Shown here: in pieces, positions 46,708 to 56,734 of the stretch
How the letters are laid out: every line of letters starts with the position of its first letter
Numbering within the stretch: position 1 is the stretch's first letter
Assembly: GCF_013201075.1 (NCBI RefSeq)
Contig: NZ_CP053708.1
Coordinates: 4,469,501-4,533,500, forward strand
DNA from: Lichenicola cladoniae
GTDB taxonomy: Bacteria; Pseudomonadota; Alphaproteobacteria; Acetobacterales; Acetobacteraceae
DNA length: 64,000 nucleotides
Direction of reading: 5' to 3'
The notes under the pieces: generated by a model
Told to the model about the DNA's origin: nothing
Seen by the model: only the letters and a program-made list of their open reading frames with translations
Database searches by the model: none
Made by a program: the position numbers and the translations under genes

Positions 46708-46711
46708 TTTT
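46673..46711 (+). terminator. Intrinsic terminator overlapping the transglycosylase stop codon
   Basis: The arms gcctcgttcgc (46673-46683) and gcgaacgaggc (46694-46704) form a perfect 11-bp stem with a 10-nt loop, followed by tgatttt. The stem is encoded by the last codons of the gene, and the T-run begins at the stop codon, so the terminator is built into the coding end. Confidence 0.85.
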
Positions 46712-46716
46712 ATGGA

Positions 46717-47655
46717 TTAAGCGATCGCACCGTTCAGCTTGTTCGGGAAGAACAGATAACCGGACGCCGCACCACCACCGTAGACGATGTTCAGCACCTG
46801 AGCCGTCGTGCGACGGAAAGCCAGACCGTTGCTGTCGTTGGCGACGAAATTATAGTCATTTCCCGGGATCAGCATGCGCTGCTCTGCCTCTCCACCCGGG
46901 ACGATCTGTGCGGACAGAGCGCCACGCAGGTCGGAAATCGCGTCAAATGCGACGCCTGCACCGATGTCGGCAAGCAGAGTACGGATCGAACCTGAATGGT
47001 ACGCTTCGACCGCAAGAATGCCGGCAGCAGCCTCGAGGTAATCGGGATTGGTAATGTAGCGGGCCGCACCCGCATAAGCGGTGACCCCGACATCTTCGAA
47101 TATCGACGCACCCAGCAGGAAGCTGATCTCGTCGGCGAACGGGTTGAAAGTCTGACCGGACGTGATCAGGCCGGCAGCCTGGGCAAGCACGGTAAAGCTG
47201 GTCGACAGGTTGATCGTCGGCTCTGCAACTGCACCGGTACCGAGAACAGTGCGAATGAAACGGACATGTGACAGTTCGTCGACCGCGATGCGCTGTGCAT
47301 ACTGCTGGATCGCCGCCGACTGGAACGGAACCGCCGAACCGCCGGTTACAGTTCCCTGGGTGCCGGTGCCGGTAACAAGCATGTTTCCGGCGAGCGTCTG
47401 ACCAATAGCGCGAAGATAGAATTCGGCTTCCAGGTATTCAAGGTTAAGCGCGAAGTTGAAGATATCGCCATCAATGTCGGGGGTTGTGATGGTGGCGGCG
47501 CTTGCAGACTGGCTGCCGAGCATCATTCCGCCAGTGCTGAGCGCACTCATGGCCGCAACACCGGCCAGCCCGGCACCGGCGCGCTGGAACAGACGGCGAC
47601 GGTTCAGCTCGGCAACGGTCGGAAGAAGCGCTTGGGCCTCTAGATTGTCACTCAT
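46717..47655 (-). CDS. Exported ferritin-like domain protein
   Basis: This protein of about 312 residues has a Tat-like leader (ELNRRRLFQRAGAGLAGVAAMSAL, cleaved near SASA) and a four-helix ferritin-like domain. Iron-ligand-type residues are seen in NLEYLEAEFYLRA, AVDELSHVRFIRTVLG, ASIFEDVGVTAYAGAA and ILAVEAYHSGSIRTLL. It belongs to the Ferritin_2 group that includes desiccation-related proteins. The start at 47655 gives the best leader. An earlier frame start is rejected. It would act in the periplasm or at the surface, perhaps binding metal or protecting during drying (inference). It is convergent with the transglycosylase gene. Confidence 0.88.
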   Translation of the reverse strand: MSDNLEAQALLPTVAELNRRRLFQRAGAGLAGVAAMSALSTGGMMLGSQSASAATITTPDIDGDIFNFALNLEYLEAEFYLRAIGQTLAGNMLVTGTGTQGTVTGGSAVPFQSAAIQQYAQRIAVDELSHVRFIRTVLGTGAVAEPTINLSTSFTVLAQAAGLITSGQTFNPFADEISFLLGASIFEDVGVTAYAGAARYITNPDYLEAAAGILAVEAYHSGSIRTLLADIGAGVAFDAISDLRGALSAQIVPGGEAEQRMLIPGNDYNFVANDSNGLAFRRTTAQVLNIVYGGGAASGYLFFPNKLNGAIA

Positions 47656-47790
47656 TGGGACGTCCTCTCGATCGGATTGATGACGCCGCCAAAATGGAGC
47701 TCCAGCGTCCGACCAACTGTTACGCACCAGCCACCCGTTACGGATGCATGCTCTTCGGCTTATTTCTCGACGTCCCCAATAACGTTTTCG

Positions 47791-48963
47791 TTACCTGAAA
47801 CAGGCCTTCGCAAGGGTCCGGCCGATCGAGATAGAGGGTCGCTCGACGAGCCTGTGCAAGATGATCGCGAGGGCCAGCAAGCTTATCAGCGCGGTGATCA
47901 GGCAACTCAGTGGCGACCATCCGAAGCGCAACAGCAACAGTTTCATAATCGACGCGCCGACGATCATGTGAACGACATAAATCGGGTAGCTGATGTCCGC
48001 AAGACGGTCGAGCAGCCACGCCCGCCTGATCCGCTTTCGAAACAGAAAACTCGCTGAAAACAACATCAGCGCGTAGCCGTAGTTGAAAAGGACAATCGGA
48101 TATTGCTCAGCCTGTGGTCCGATGCGCCAGCAAAAGACGAACAGAACAAGCAACACCATGATGGAGCCGAGAAGCCCGGCGACCGTCAGGCCTCCGTTTG
48201 CTACCGATCGCAGCCTCAGCGTGAAGAGCATGCCGATCAGCATGAAGACGAGATAGACGCTCTCCATCCGGAGCGTCTGCCGAACAGTGTCGAACGAGGA
48301 AGCAACGACGCCCGATCCCGGTGAGGGCAGTCGTAGCAACAAGGCAATCACGGTCAGCACACTGCCGATCGCAACCGGAAGCCAGAGCTTCCGACGTCGC
48401 AAGGCCGGCGCAACCAAGGCGGCAATCATATAGAATTTGAGTTCAATGCTGAGCGACCAGTTCACCAGGTCGATGCTCGGCGATCCGGACACTGTATGAA
48501 CCAGCAACAGATTGGCCAGGATAGTCCCGGTCGAATACGGGAACTGCTTGTTCCAGAACCAGCCGTTCAGGTGCAGGACCAGAATCTCAATCAATAGGGC
48601 AGCGATGTAGGTCGGATAAATGCGCAGGATCCGGGCCAGCAGGAAGCCGCGCGTGCTCAGCCGGTCGAGCGAAAACGGAATGACCAGCCCGCTGATCAGA
48701 AAGAACAAGGCTACCCCGAACGGGCCTGCCATGAACCATGGACTCGCGACAATCGCGGTAAAACCGGGGCGCGTTCCCTGCTGCACGGGCGTACTGGTTG
48801 CAAGCGCGATAAAATCGCGAGACCACCAGAATACCCCTACGAGATGGCTGACGACGACCGCGAGAGCAGCAATACCGCGAAGCTGGTTTGCGAATACCAG
48901 GCGCGGCGTACCACCCATTTCATCCGGCTCAAGCACACCCAGACGCGCCGTCTCCGACCGCAT
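47791..48963 (-). CDS. Acyltransferase family 3 membrane protein
   Basis: This polytopic membrane protein of about 390 residues and about ten helices transfers acyl groups, often acetyl, to extracellular glycans. It starts with the typical NQLRGIAALAVVVSHLVGVFWW, has FGVALFFLISGLVIPFSLDRLSTRGFLLARILRIYPTY, and ends with RLADISYPIYVVHMIVGASIM and HRLVERPS. The start at 48963 lies 38 nt past the glycosyltransferase stop. It follows the large glycan-synthesis gene on the same strand, so it likely decorates that polymer. Confidence 0.9.
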   Translation of the reverse strand: MRSETARLGVLEPDEMGGTPRLVFANQLRGIAALAVVVSHLVGVFWWSRDFIALATSTPVQQGTRPGFTAIVASPWFMAGPFGVALFFLISGLVIPFSLDRLSTRGFLLARILRIYPTYIAALLIEILVLHLNGWFWNKQFPYSTGTILANLLLVHTVSGSPSIDLVNWSLSIELKFYMIAALVAPALRRRKLWLPVAIGSVLTVIALLLRLPSPGSGVVASSFDTVRQTLRMESVYLVFMLIGMLFTLRLRSVANGGLTVAGLLGSIMVLLVLFVFCWRIGPQAEQYPIVLFNYGYALMLFSASFLFRKRIRRAWLLDRLADISYPIYVVHMIVGASIMKLLLLRFGWSPLSCLITALISLLALAIILHRLVERPSISIGRTLAKACFR

Positions 48964-49001
48964 CGTCGACAACCGGCGCGACGCTGCTGCCGTTTCGGCT
49001 A

Positions 49002-52000
49002 TCACCGGTTCAATGCGCCTGTCCGAACCAGCCCGGTCATCATGCCCTGGAGAAGGTGCGCGATATCGCCCCACTGCCGATCGGCAATCCAGGTCTGCGC
49101 GGACGCCTGTAGCTGCTCGCGCAGATCGGCATCCGAGATCAGCCGGTCCAGCCCAGTTGCGACCGACGATGCATCGATGCCGGCGAAGCGGAACACCGCA
49201 TCACCGGCCTCGGCGAACAGTTCGATCGGCGTCACGGCCACGGGCACGCCGGCGGTCATGGCGGTTCGGAGGGCCGCGCTCGACGCCTCCTTCGACGGCA
49301 GATAGGGCAGCGCCAGCACGTCGCACATCGCCAGCAATTCGAGCGACATGTCGTTCGGCATGAACCCGGTGCGAAACGTCACCACCTCGTCCAGCCCAAG
49401 GCTGCTGGCCAGGTCAAGGCAGCGGGCGATCTCCTCGCGCGAGATGTCCGCATCGTACTCGGCATTCACCAGCAGCAGCCGCGCACCCGGCCAGCGCTGG
49501 CGCAGCTCCGCCATCGCCTGGATCAGGGTGTCGATGCCTTTGCCGGGCAGGAAGAAACCGTAGCAGCCGATCAACGGCGGTCGGCGGGTTATCTCGTACT
49601 GCCACTGCTCGACCGCATGCTCGAACCGGTGAACCGGCGCCGGCGGTAGCGACACCGCCGCGCCGTGCGGCAACAGGGTGAGGTTCGACAAAATTCCCAG
49701 GCCCTGCAGCCGCCGCAGGTCCGCAACGGTATGGACCAGCACCCGGTCCAGCCTGGCCAGCGCGGCGAGCACATGCGCGAGTTCTGCCGGCACCAGCTCA
49801 TCCAACAGGCGCGTGTTGTGGAGTGTCGCCAGCAGGACCCGCCCGGCGAGGGCCGGATGGGCTATCAGCTCGGCCAGCGTCATGAACGACAGCAACCCCG
49901 GCTGGTGCTGAAGCATGACCGCATCCGCATCGTCCGCGGCGATCGCTGCAGCCAGCGGATGCAGCGATCGTGGGTCGCCCATCTGCCAGCATGGCCAGAA
50001 CCGGTCGGCTTCCGCAGGCACGGAAGGTGTACGCGTGTCGCACAGCACTCGGACCCGGAAACTGCCCTCGCCGGGCGCACCGGCGAGCCCGGCCAGGAGC
50101 TGGCGGGAATATTCGGCGACACCGCAGCGCTGGCTCCAGCTCGATACCCAACTGACACGCACCGGCATCCGGGGCGGCGCCAGCAGCAGATCGATTGCCA
50201 GCGCCGCGTAGGCCCCGGCCAGAGCTTCGGCATCCGGCAATACGGGTGGCTGGACCTCGACGGACCGTGGGGATAGCGCCTCGTGCAGGGCGACGACCAG
50301 GTCGTCCTCGTCCGGTTCGAGCCAGAGCGAGTGCGGCGTCGCCAGATGAGTTTGCGACGGCTCGGACCGGCAGCGCAGCAGGCGTACCCCCGGATGCGGC
50401 GCGTCGCCGTCCGCGCAGAACTGCGTGTGCCCGCCACGACCGGTGACGATTAGATGGAGGCCGGCCGAGAGCGCTTCCGCCGCCGGCAGGTTGAACCCCT
50501 CGCCGCGGGTCGGCAGCACCATGGTGTCGGCATCGCGATATAGCCCGACCAGCTCGGCCGGCTCGAGGTCGCGATCGACAAGTTCTATCGGCGCCAGTTC
50601 CGGATCGGCGTGCCGCAGTGCCGCCAGCATTGCGGCGACCTCGTTATGCGGATTGGGAAAGCCCTTGATCAACAGCCGGACCGGATCGCCCGCCCGGAAT
50701 GCCCGAGCCCACGCCCGCAACAGCACGTCCACGCCCTTGCGCGGAAAACACGACGACACATGCAGGAACCGATGCGTGGCGCCCACCGGCTCGACGGCGC
50801 GGATCTCGCGCAACGCTGCGAATTGGCCCAGCGCGACCGCGGGCGGAATCACCCGGACCGGAATACCCAGGCCGCTCTCGATGAGCGCATCGCGCACGAA
50901 GCCGGTCGGCGCCACGACGGCGCGGAAATTCGCGGCCAGCAGATCGATCGTCCGGGCGGGAAGCAACGACTCTTCCCAGAACAGCGTCGCCACCGACACG
51001 TCGCCCGGCCGCGGCGGGACATGCACCGGATAGTGCTGGCTGATGACCAGTTCGGGTCCGGTCGCGTGCGGCTGCCGATGCACCAGTGCGGCGATCGCGT
51101 CGGCCTGCTCCGACGGCACGCCGGACAGGTCGAGCGTCGTCGTGCCTTCGACGGGAAGCAGCCTGACCCGGCCGGGGCGAGCCGCCTCGAGATCGAGAGC
51201 GAGGTCGCGATTGATCGCGGCCAGGCTGTAGCTGCCATTGACGTGGCCGGTCACCGAGAAACGTAGGTTGGCGCCCAGCATCGACGCCGTCGTCCGGTTC
51301 AGCGGGAGCGCAGCACCGGCGCGCAGCAGCGCCTGCTGCAGCACCACGCATTGTCGGTCCAGCCCCAACCCATCGAGCCGTGCGGCCTGCCGCGCGCGCT
51401 GCGACATGCGTTCGCTTTCGTCCGAGGCCAGGTCCAGCATCGCCGTCGCGACCGTCTCGGGCGCGGTGTCGTCGAGCAGGCGTCCGGCGCCGGCGAGTGT
51501 GTAGGGCACCGCACCGCCGGGCCAGGCCAGCACCGGCACGCCGTGCGCCATCGCCTCGACCAGCGGCACGCCGAACCCTTCGTGCCGGCTCAGCGACACA
51601 TACAGGTCGGCCGCGCCGTACCAGGCATCGAGCTCGTCGTCGGTCACCCCGCCGGTGAGCAGGACACTCGACTCCAGGCCGAGCGTTGCGATCCGCTCGC
51701 GAAGCAGCCTGGCATAGAGATCGTCGACGCCGCCATCGCGGCCGACCAGCACCAGTCGGGCGGGAGCCTGGTAGCGGGTCCGGAACACCGCGAACGCCTC
51801 GACCAGGGCGAGCTGGCCCTTGGCATCGTTGATGCGGCCGACGAACAGGATGGTGAACCACGCGCCGTGCCCGGACCCGGCGTCGCGCAGAACCAGCGCC
51901 GCCGGGACGGCCGCCGCGGCGCGGGCACGGAGGGCGTCGACATCGAAAAGCAGCGTGCAGACCCGCACCGGCGCGATGTCGAGGCGGTGCAGCTCGATCG

Positions 52001-53822
52001 CGTTGAAGTCGCTGTCGGCCAGGCTGACCGACACCTGGTTCTTGAAGGCGCCGAGTTGGCTCCGGCCGAGCCGGGCGTAGTGGGCGAGGTGCGGGTGCCG
52101 GACCAGCAGCTCCGGCGGAGTTATGTTGTGATAGAACAGGATCTTCGGCGCCGGCAGGTCGAGCACCTGAGCAAACCGGTCGTAACCCATCGAGTGCCTG
52201 ACGATCAAAACGTAGCCGTCATGGCGGGGCAGTTCCTCGAATGGCCGCAGCTCGTGCGCCAGCGCCTTGGGCGGATGCTCGGTATAGATCTCGCTGCGAT
52301 AGCCCATCGAGCGAAGCAGGCTGCGGGTCAGCAGCATCGCATTGGTGATCGCATCGCCGACCGCAGAGCCCGAATGGAACTGGTGCACCGCCAGCAGCCC
52401 GCCCGACATCGCCTGCCCGGGCTCGAGCCGCGTCGAGCCGGGCGGCGGCAGAATCGGCAGCGCGGGCTGTGCCGGGGGCTGCGACGCCGGATCGTCCAGC
52501 TCCGGCTCCGGAAGCGGGTCGGGCGTCTCGGCCTGCACCTCTTCCGGGGCTGCGACCGGTGGCGGCCGGTCCGCTGGGGGCTGCTCCGGCACGTCCTGAA
52601 CCGGGTACGGTTCGAGCAGCGCCGGCGCCACGACGGGCACCTGCGGGTCCGGGTCGCCGGTCCGGCGGGTGATCGACACCAGGCGACGCAGCGGTTCGGT
52701 CAGGCGCCAGGACGTGCTGTGACGCAGCGCATGCAGGGTGTCCCGGAGGGTCGCGGCATCCAGCTCCACCGCCTGGATCTGCAGATGCGCCTGCTGTAGC
52801 CGCATATGCGTCTGTTGCAGCTGCAGCTGCGCCTGTTCCCGCTGCAACAGGGCCTTCTGCAGCCGCAGATGGGTCTGCTGCAGCTCGTGACGGCTTGCAT
52901 GCAGGGTGTGGCCCATATCCGTGATGATGCGATCGGCGTCAGCCTTCGCTGTCAGCACCTCGGCATCGCGGTCCGCGACCGCCTGGCGAAGCTGGGCGAT
53001 CTCATGCCCGGTTCGTGCAACCAAGCGCTGCGTCAGCAAGGCCTGCTCATGCAGGGCGGCATCGGCAGCCTGCAGGCGTACCTGCAGTGCCTCGCGTTCA
53101 GCCTCGGCGGTTCCGAGCCGGCCGATCAGGCTGCTGTCGTTGGCGCGCAGGAAATCGTCGAACACGTTCGGCGGCGTGCGGAAGCATGGTCCCAGCGCAT
53201 CGAGCCGTTCGCGCGCGACGTAGTAGCGGTTGAGCCCGTCGAACCAAACGAACACGTAGTCGACCGCGGTGAGCAACGGCTCCCACACCGCATGCGTCTC
53301 GCGCGTTGAGAGCGGCGCCGTCGCCTCCGCCAGAATGATCCACGGCCGGAACGAGACCAGGTCGGCACCTTCGAGCACCGCCCGCTCCGCACCCTCGACG
53401 TCGACCTTGAGAAAATGGATGTCGGGCGGGGCATACAGCCTGCAGATCTCGGCCAGCGTGAGGACCGGGATCGTCGTCTCGCGAACCTTATGCGCGGTGC
53501 CCGCATACGTCGCCGCGACCGCGCCATCCAGAGTCGAGAGGCCGGTTCCGTCGACGACGTGGAACGGCGCTTCCCCGGCCTGCGCACCGAGGGCGATCTG
53601 CAGCGTGATGTCGCGCGGCCGTGCCGCCTGTAGCCGGGACGCCTGTTCCACCACCGGCTCGATGTTCACCCCACTCCAGCCGCGATCGTAGAAGGCGCGG
53701 GTGACGCTGTCGGTGTCCGGATGCTGCGCACCCACGTCGATGTAGAAACCACCCGCGACATGGCCGAGGGCACGCCACAACAGCACGTCCTCACAATTCT
53801 GCGCGTAGGAAATGAACGTCAT
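49002..53822 (-). CDS. Giant fusion: FkbM methyltransferase, coiled coil and three glycosyltransferase domains
   Basis: This 1606-residue protein probably builds and methylates a surface glycan on the cytoplasmic face of the membrane. Residues 1-225 are an FkbM methyltransferase (FYIDVGAQHPDTDSVTRAFY, FLKVDVEGAERAVLEGADL). Residues 240-375 form a coiled coil rich in LQQTHLRLQ-like repeats. Residues 380-460 are proline-rich. Three GT-B glycosyltransferase domains follow at about 474-827 (SRHEGFGVPLVEAMAHGVPVL), 854-1207 (FLHVSSCFPRKGVDVLL, TRGEGFNLPAAEALSAG) and 1221-1600 (GFFLPGKGIDTLIQAM, ASSAALRTAMTAGVPVAV). The frame is open throughout with no break. The next glycosyltransferase gene lies 85 nt upstream. 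A coiled coil between methyltransferase and transferases resembles chain-length-controlling glycan enzymes (inference). Confidence 0.9.
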   Translation of the reverse strand: MTFISYAQNCEDVLLWRALGHVAGGFYIDVGAQHPDTDSVTRAFYDRGWSGVNIEPVVEQASRLQAARPRDITLQIALGAQAGEAPFHVVDGTGLSTLDGAVAATYAGTAHKVRETTIPVLTLAEICRLYAPPDIHFLKVDVEGAERAVLEGADLVSFRPWIILAEATAPLSTRETHAVWEPLLTAVDYVFVWFDGLNRYYVARERLDALGPCFRTPPNVFDDFLRANDSSLIGRLGTAEAEREALQVRLQAADAALHEQALLTQRLVARTGHEIAQLRQAVADRDAEVLTAKADADRIITDMGHTLHASRHELQQTHLRLQKALLQREQAQLQLQQTHMRLQQAHLQIQAVELDAATLRDTLHALRHSTSWRLTEPLRRLVSITRRTGDPDPQVPVVAPALLEPYPVQDVPEQPPADRPPPVAAPEEVQAETPDPLPEPELDDPASQPPAQPALPILPPPGSTRLEPGQAMSGGLLAVHQFHSGSAVGDAITNAMLLTRSLLRSMGYRSEIYTEHPPKALAHELRPFEELPRHDGYVLIVRHSMGYDRFAQVLDLPAPKILFYHNITPPELLVRHPHLAHYARLGRSQLGAFKNQVSVSLADSDFNAIELHRLDIAPVRVCTLLFDVDALRARAAAAVPAALVLRDAGSGHGAWFTILFVGRINDAKGQLALVEAFAVFRTRYQAPARLVLVGRDGGVDDLYARLLRERIATLGLESSVLLTGGVTDDELDAWYGAADLYVSLSRHEGFGVPLVEAMAHGVPVLAWPGGAVPYTLAGAGRLLDDTAPETVATAMLDLASDESERMSQRARQAARLDGLGLDRQCVVLQQALLRAGAALPLNRTTASMLGANLRFSVTGHVNGSYSLAAINRDLALDLEAARPGRVRLLPVEGTTTLDLSGVPSEQADAIAALVHRQPHATGPELVISQHYPVHVPPRPGDVSVATLFWEESLLPARTIDLLAANFRAVVAPTGFVRDALIESGLGIPVRVIPPAVALGQFAALREIRAVEPVGATHRFLHVSSCFPRKGVDVLLRAWARAFRAGDPVRLLIKGFPNPHNEVAAMLAALRHADPELAPIELVDRDLEPAELVGLYRDADTMVLPTRGEGFNLPAAEALSAGLHLIVTGRGGHTQFCADGDAPHPGVRLLRCRSEPSQTHLATPHSLWLEPDEDDLVVALHEALSPRSVEVQPPVLPDAEALAGAYAALAIDLLLAPPRMPVRVSWVSSWSQRCGVAEYSRQLLAGLAGAPGEGSFRVRVLCDTRTPSVPAEADRFWPCWQMGDPRSLHPLAAAIAADDADAVMLQHQPGLLSFMTLAELIAHPALAGRVLLATLHNTRLLDELVPAELAHVLAALARLDRVLVHTVADLRRLQGLGILSNLTLLPHGAAVSLPPAPVHRFEHAVEQWQYEITRRPPLIGCYGFFLPGKGIDTLIQAMAELRQRWPGARLLLVNAEYDADISREEIARCLDLASSLGLDEVVTFRTGFMPNDMSLELLAMCDVLALPYLPSKEASSAALRTAMTAGVPVAVTPIELFAEAGDAVFRFAGIDASSVATGLDRLISDADLREQLQASAQTWIADRQWGDIAHLLQGMMTGLVRTGALNR

Positions 53823-53907
53823 GGACGGTTCGATCGCATGGCTTGCTCTACGTGCGGGGCGGCAGGACGATCATGATCGGGCGCCTGTCGGGAATTATGC
53901 GCGTCCG

Positions 53908-55425
53908 CTACGCCGTGGCAACGCCTTCGGCGAAGGCGTCGGCCACGGGCAGGCGGTTCCGGCCGTGGTCGATCGCCCTCAGGATGGCGCGTGCGGATTC
54001 GTCCCAGCTGACCGGCCGGAACTCCGATGCAACCCGCTTGCTCCAGGCCTCGGTACCGTCCGGGTCCTCGATCGCTTGCCGGATGACGCGGCAGGCTTCG
54101 GTGCCGTTCTCGGGGTCGAAGTAGCGTGCCAGCGGGCCGCCGGCTTCGGGCAGGGCGCTCGCATTGGAGATGATGCAGGGACGTCCGAAGCTGAAGCTCT
54201 CGGTGACCGGCAGGCCCCAGCCCTCGTAGAAAGACGGGAACACGGTGAACAGGCAACCGTCATAAAGCCGCTCCAGCTCGCCATCCTCCGGATTCTCCAC
54301 TAGCAGGATCTTGCCGTCGAGATACCGTGCATTCGTCAGCTGCTGCATGAGGTCGGCGACCAGCCAGCCGACCCTGCCGGCGAACACCAGCGTCGGCACC
54401 CGGTCTGCCGGCATCTCGTCGAGCAGCCGGCGCCAGACCCTGAATAGCAGCGCATGGTTCTTGCGCGCCTCGATCGTCGACACCATCAGCACGTAGCTGC
54501 GCGCCGGCGGCAACCGGTCGGTGCGCACGACCGGCACGGCGTGGTCGGAATGACCGACCGGCCGACTGAAGCCGGTGCCGATCGGAATCACCGACGGTGT
54601 TGCGCGCAGCGGCAGTTTCCGCCGGTCCGCGACCGCGAGAATGTCATGGGCACTCGCCTGGCTGATGGTCAGCAGCGTGTCCGCCAGCGACAGCATCCCA
54701 CAGGCCCAGATCTCGAACCGGTCGACGAGGTTGCGATCGCACCATTCGGGCCGCAGCAGCGGGATGATGTCGTAGATGAGCAGGGCGATCCGCATCTGCC
54801 ATTTGTCGCGCACCCGCGTGATCATCTGGTTGTAGAACGGGTGGAACCAGGGCGAGCCCAGGATGAGCAGCACGTCGCCGGGCCCGGCACTGGCGTCGAA
54901 CGTGGCAACGGTGAGCCCGTCGGCAGCCGGCACCGTGGCCCGGCCGCGCGCGACGGTGGTGCGTAACTTGGAGACACGGCCGGCCGCGGCACCGGTCAGC
55001 TTGCCGGCAGCCCGCACGCTCTCGCGCTGGGCCTTGAACAATCCGACCATGGGCGTGCGCAGATCGAGCGGAATGCGGTAGGCGACCCGCCGGGCCAGGC
55101 TGCCGAGCACTTTCGACCCGGTGGCGACGACTGCCGACCCGGGCGTCGCCGGGGCAGCATCCGAACCATGCGCCGACGGCGGCATGCTGGCGTCCGCGGA
55201 CGCAGTCATCCGGGCATGGAGCGCGTCGATCTCGGCGAACGGGATGGTCTGGAAGCTGTCCTGCGCCGAGGCATGACGGATGAAGCCGACCCGGTCGCGG
55301 GTTTCCGGCATCAGAGCCAGCGAACGGCACAGCTCGAACTGGATCCGCTGAATACCGCTCGGCCGGGCATTGAAGGCCGAGTACTGGAACAGATCCTCGA
55401 CGTCGACCCAGATCCTGTTGGGCAA
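53908..55425 (-). CDS. Glycosyltransferase family 4 protein
   Basis: This 505-residue GT-B glycosyltransferase adds a sugar from a nucleotide donor to a growing glycan. It begins RIWVDVEDLFQYSAFNARPSGIQRIQFELCRSL, an N-terminal pattern common in mannosyl- and rhamnosyltransferases of surface polysaccharides. The C-terminal donor domain has YVLMVSTIEARKNHALLFRVWRRLL and VFPSFYEGWGLPVTESFSFGRPCIISNASALPE with the conserved Glu residues. A stretch of about 60 residues (about 85-145) is Ala/Arg-rich and poorly conserved. It is the first gene of the minus-strand glycan unit and divergent from the FkbM gene. Confidence 0.92.
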   Translation of the reverse strand: MPNRIWVDVEDLFQYSAFNARPSGIQRIQFELCRSLALMPETRDRVGFIRHASAQDSFQTIPFAEIDALHARMTASADASMPPSAHGSDAAPATPGSAVVATGSKVLGSLARRVAYRIPLDLRTPMVGLFKAQRESVRAAGKLTGAAAGRVSKLRTTVARGRATVPAADGLTVATFDASAGPGDVLLILGSPWFHPFYNQMITRVRDKWQMRIALLIYDIIPLLRPEWCDRNLVDRFEIWACGMLSLADTLLTISQASAHDILAVADRRKLPLRATPSVIPIGTGFSRPVGHSDHAVPVVRTDRLPPARSYVLMVSTIEARKNHALLFRVWRRLLDEMPADRVPTLVFAGRVGWLVADLMQQLTNARYLDGKILLVENPEDGELERLYDGCLFTVFPSFYEGWGLPVTESFSFGRPCIISNASALPEAGGPLARYFDPENGTEACRVIRQAIEDPDGTEAWSKRVASEFRPVSWDESARAILRAIDHGRNRLPVADAFAEGVATA

Positions 55426-55600
55426 GCTTGTCTCCCGCCTGTGATCCTGTTCAGCGCGGGAGTGCGCCGAGAAATTCGTAAGTGTCGCGTCACGAGGTTG
55501 CGACCGAAGTCATCATACCCGAAGCCACGGACGGCGCTTTGCGCTCGACGAAAACCGCTGCCAGTATTCGTCGCATCACACCCTGCCAACCCTGGCGGGG

Positions 55601-56734
55601 GTGCGCCAATCGGAGCAGCCCGTCAACGTGGCCCTGTTGCAGACAGAGACCGGCAAGCGACTGGCAGAGCCCTCGCCCCCGGCACCAATGCATGAACCCT
55701 GGACCGGCGGGTTTTCGCCTCGTGCGACCGAAGCGGACATCTACCATTGTTTCCGGCTGCTGTTGGGACGTCTGCCAAATCGCGAGGAGTGGCCCGGGCA
55801 CACGGCGCGTATCGGCGAGCCGCTCGATCAGGTGGTGGCGAGCTATGCCGGCTCCCTGGAATTCTCCCGGCGCGGACTGCATCGATCGGTGGCACTGGGC
55901 GAGGTGCAGCTGGCCGAGTTGGCGCGGTTCCGCATCTACACCCAGGACGACGATGCCTCGGTCGGCCACCATGTCCGCGAGGATAATTACGAGACCGACG
56001 TGAGCGCGGTGTTTCGGCACGTGCTGCGGCCCGGTTCCAACGTGCTCGATCTCGGTGCGAACATCGGCTACTTCACGATGTTGTCAGCAGAACTGGTCGG
56101 GCCGACCGGATCGGTCATCGCGGTGGAGCCGAACCCGACCAATGCACGCCTGATCGAGGCGAGCCGGCGTGCCAACGGCTTCAGCCAGGTGACCATCATC
56201 CAGGTCGCGGCTGGTCCGGCCCCGGGTCTGCTGGTGTTGCACCGGGCGCACTCGAACGGCACCACGTCGGTGCCGCCCGACGATGTCGCGGCGCTGCTCG
56301 ACTCCGAAACCGTCGGCTGCGTACGGGCCGATACGCTGGTGCCGGAAGGCAGGCGCATCGATCTCATCAAGGTCGATGTCGAGGGTGCCGAATATTTCGC
56401 GCTGAGCGGCTGCACCGGCATCATCGAGCGCGACCGTCCGGCGATCGTAACCGAGTTCAGCCCGTCGCTGATGCCGGGAATTTCCGGGATCAGTGGTCGT
56501 GCCTATCTCGACTGGCTGATCGGGCATGGCTACCGGCTACGGATCGTGATGCCGGACGGCAGCCTGCGCACCGCCGAGCCGAATGCGATCATGGCCGAAC
56601 ATGCAGCCCGCGGCACCGATCATCTGGACCTGCTGGCCGAACCCCTGCCCATGCCGCCGAAGCCGGCAGCCCCAAGACGGGTCGGCCTCCTCACCCGGAT
56701 GCTGCAGCAGCGCAACCCCGGTGCCCCGACATGA
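55601..56734 (+). CDS. FkbM family methyltransferase
   Basis: This 377-residue SAM-dependent methyltransferase probably O-methylates a sugar or glycan end. The SAM-binding motif NVLDLGANIGYFTMLSAELVGPTGSVIAVEPNPTNARLIE starts near residue 145, and RIDLIKVDVEGAEYFALSG is the FkbM signature. The first 100 residues (DIYHCFRLLLGRLPNREEWPGH, SLEFSRRGLH) resemble the small repeat domain often fused to glycan enzymes. The start is GTG at 55601, and another GTG at 55628 is possible. Its stop overlaps the next gene by 4 nt. Confidence 0.9.
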   Translation: MRQSEQPVNVALLQTETGKRLAEPSPPAPMHEPWTGGFSPRATEADIYHCFRLLLGRLPNREEWPGHTARIGEPLDQVVASYAGSLEFSRRGLHRSVALGEVQLAELARFRIYTQDDDASVGHHVREDNYETDVSAVFRHVLRPGSNVLDLGANIGYFTMLSAELVGPTGSVIAVEPNPTNARLIEASRRANGFSQVTIIQVAAGPAPGLLVLHRAHSNGTTSVPPDDVAALLDSETVGCVRADTLVPEGRRIDLIKVDVEGAEYFALSGCTGIIERDRPAIVTEFSPSLMPGISGISGRAYLDWLIGHGYRLRIVMPDGSLRTAEPNAIMAEHAARGTDHLDLLAEPLPMPPKPAAPRRVGLLTRMLQQRNPGAPT

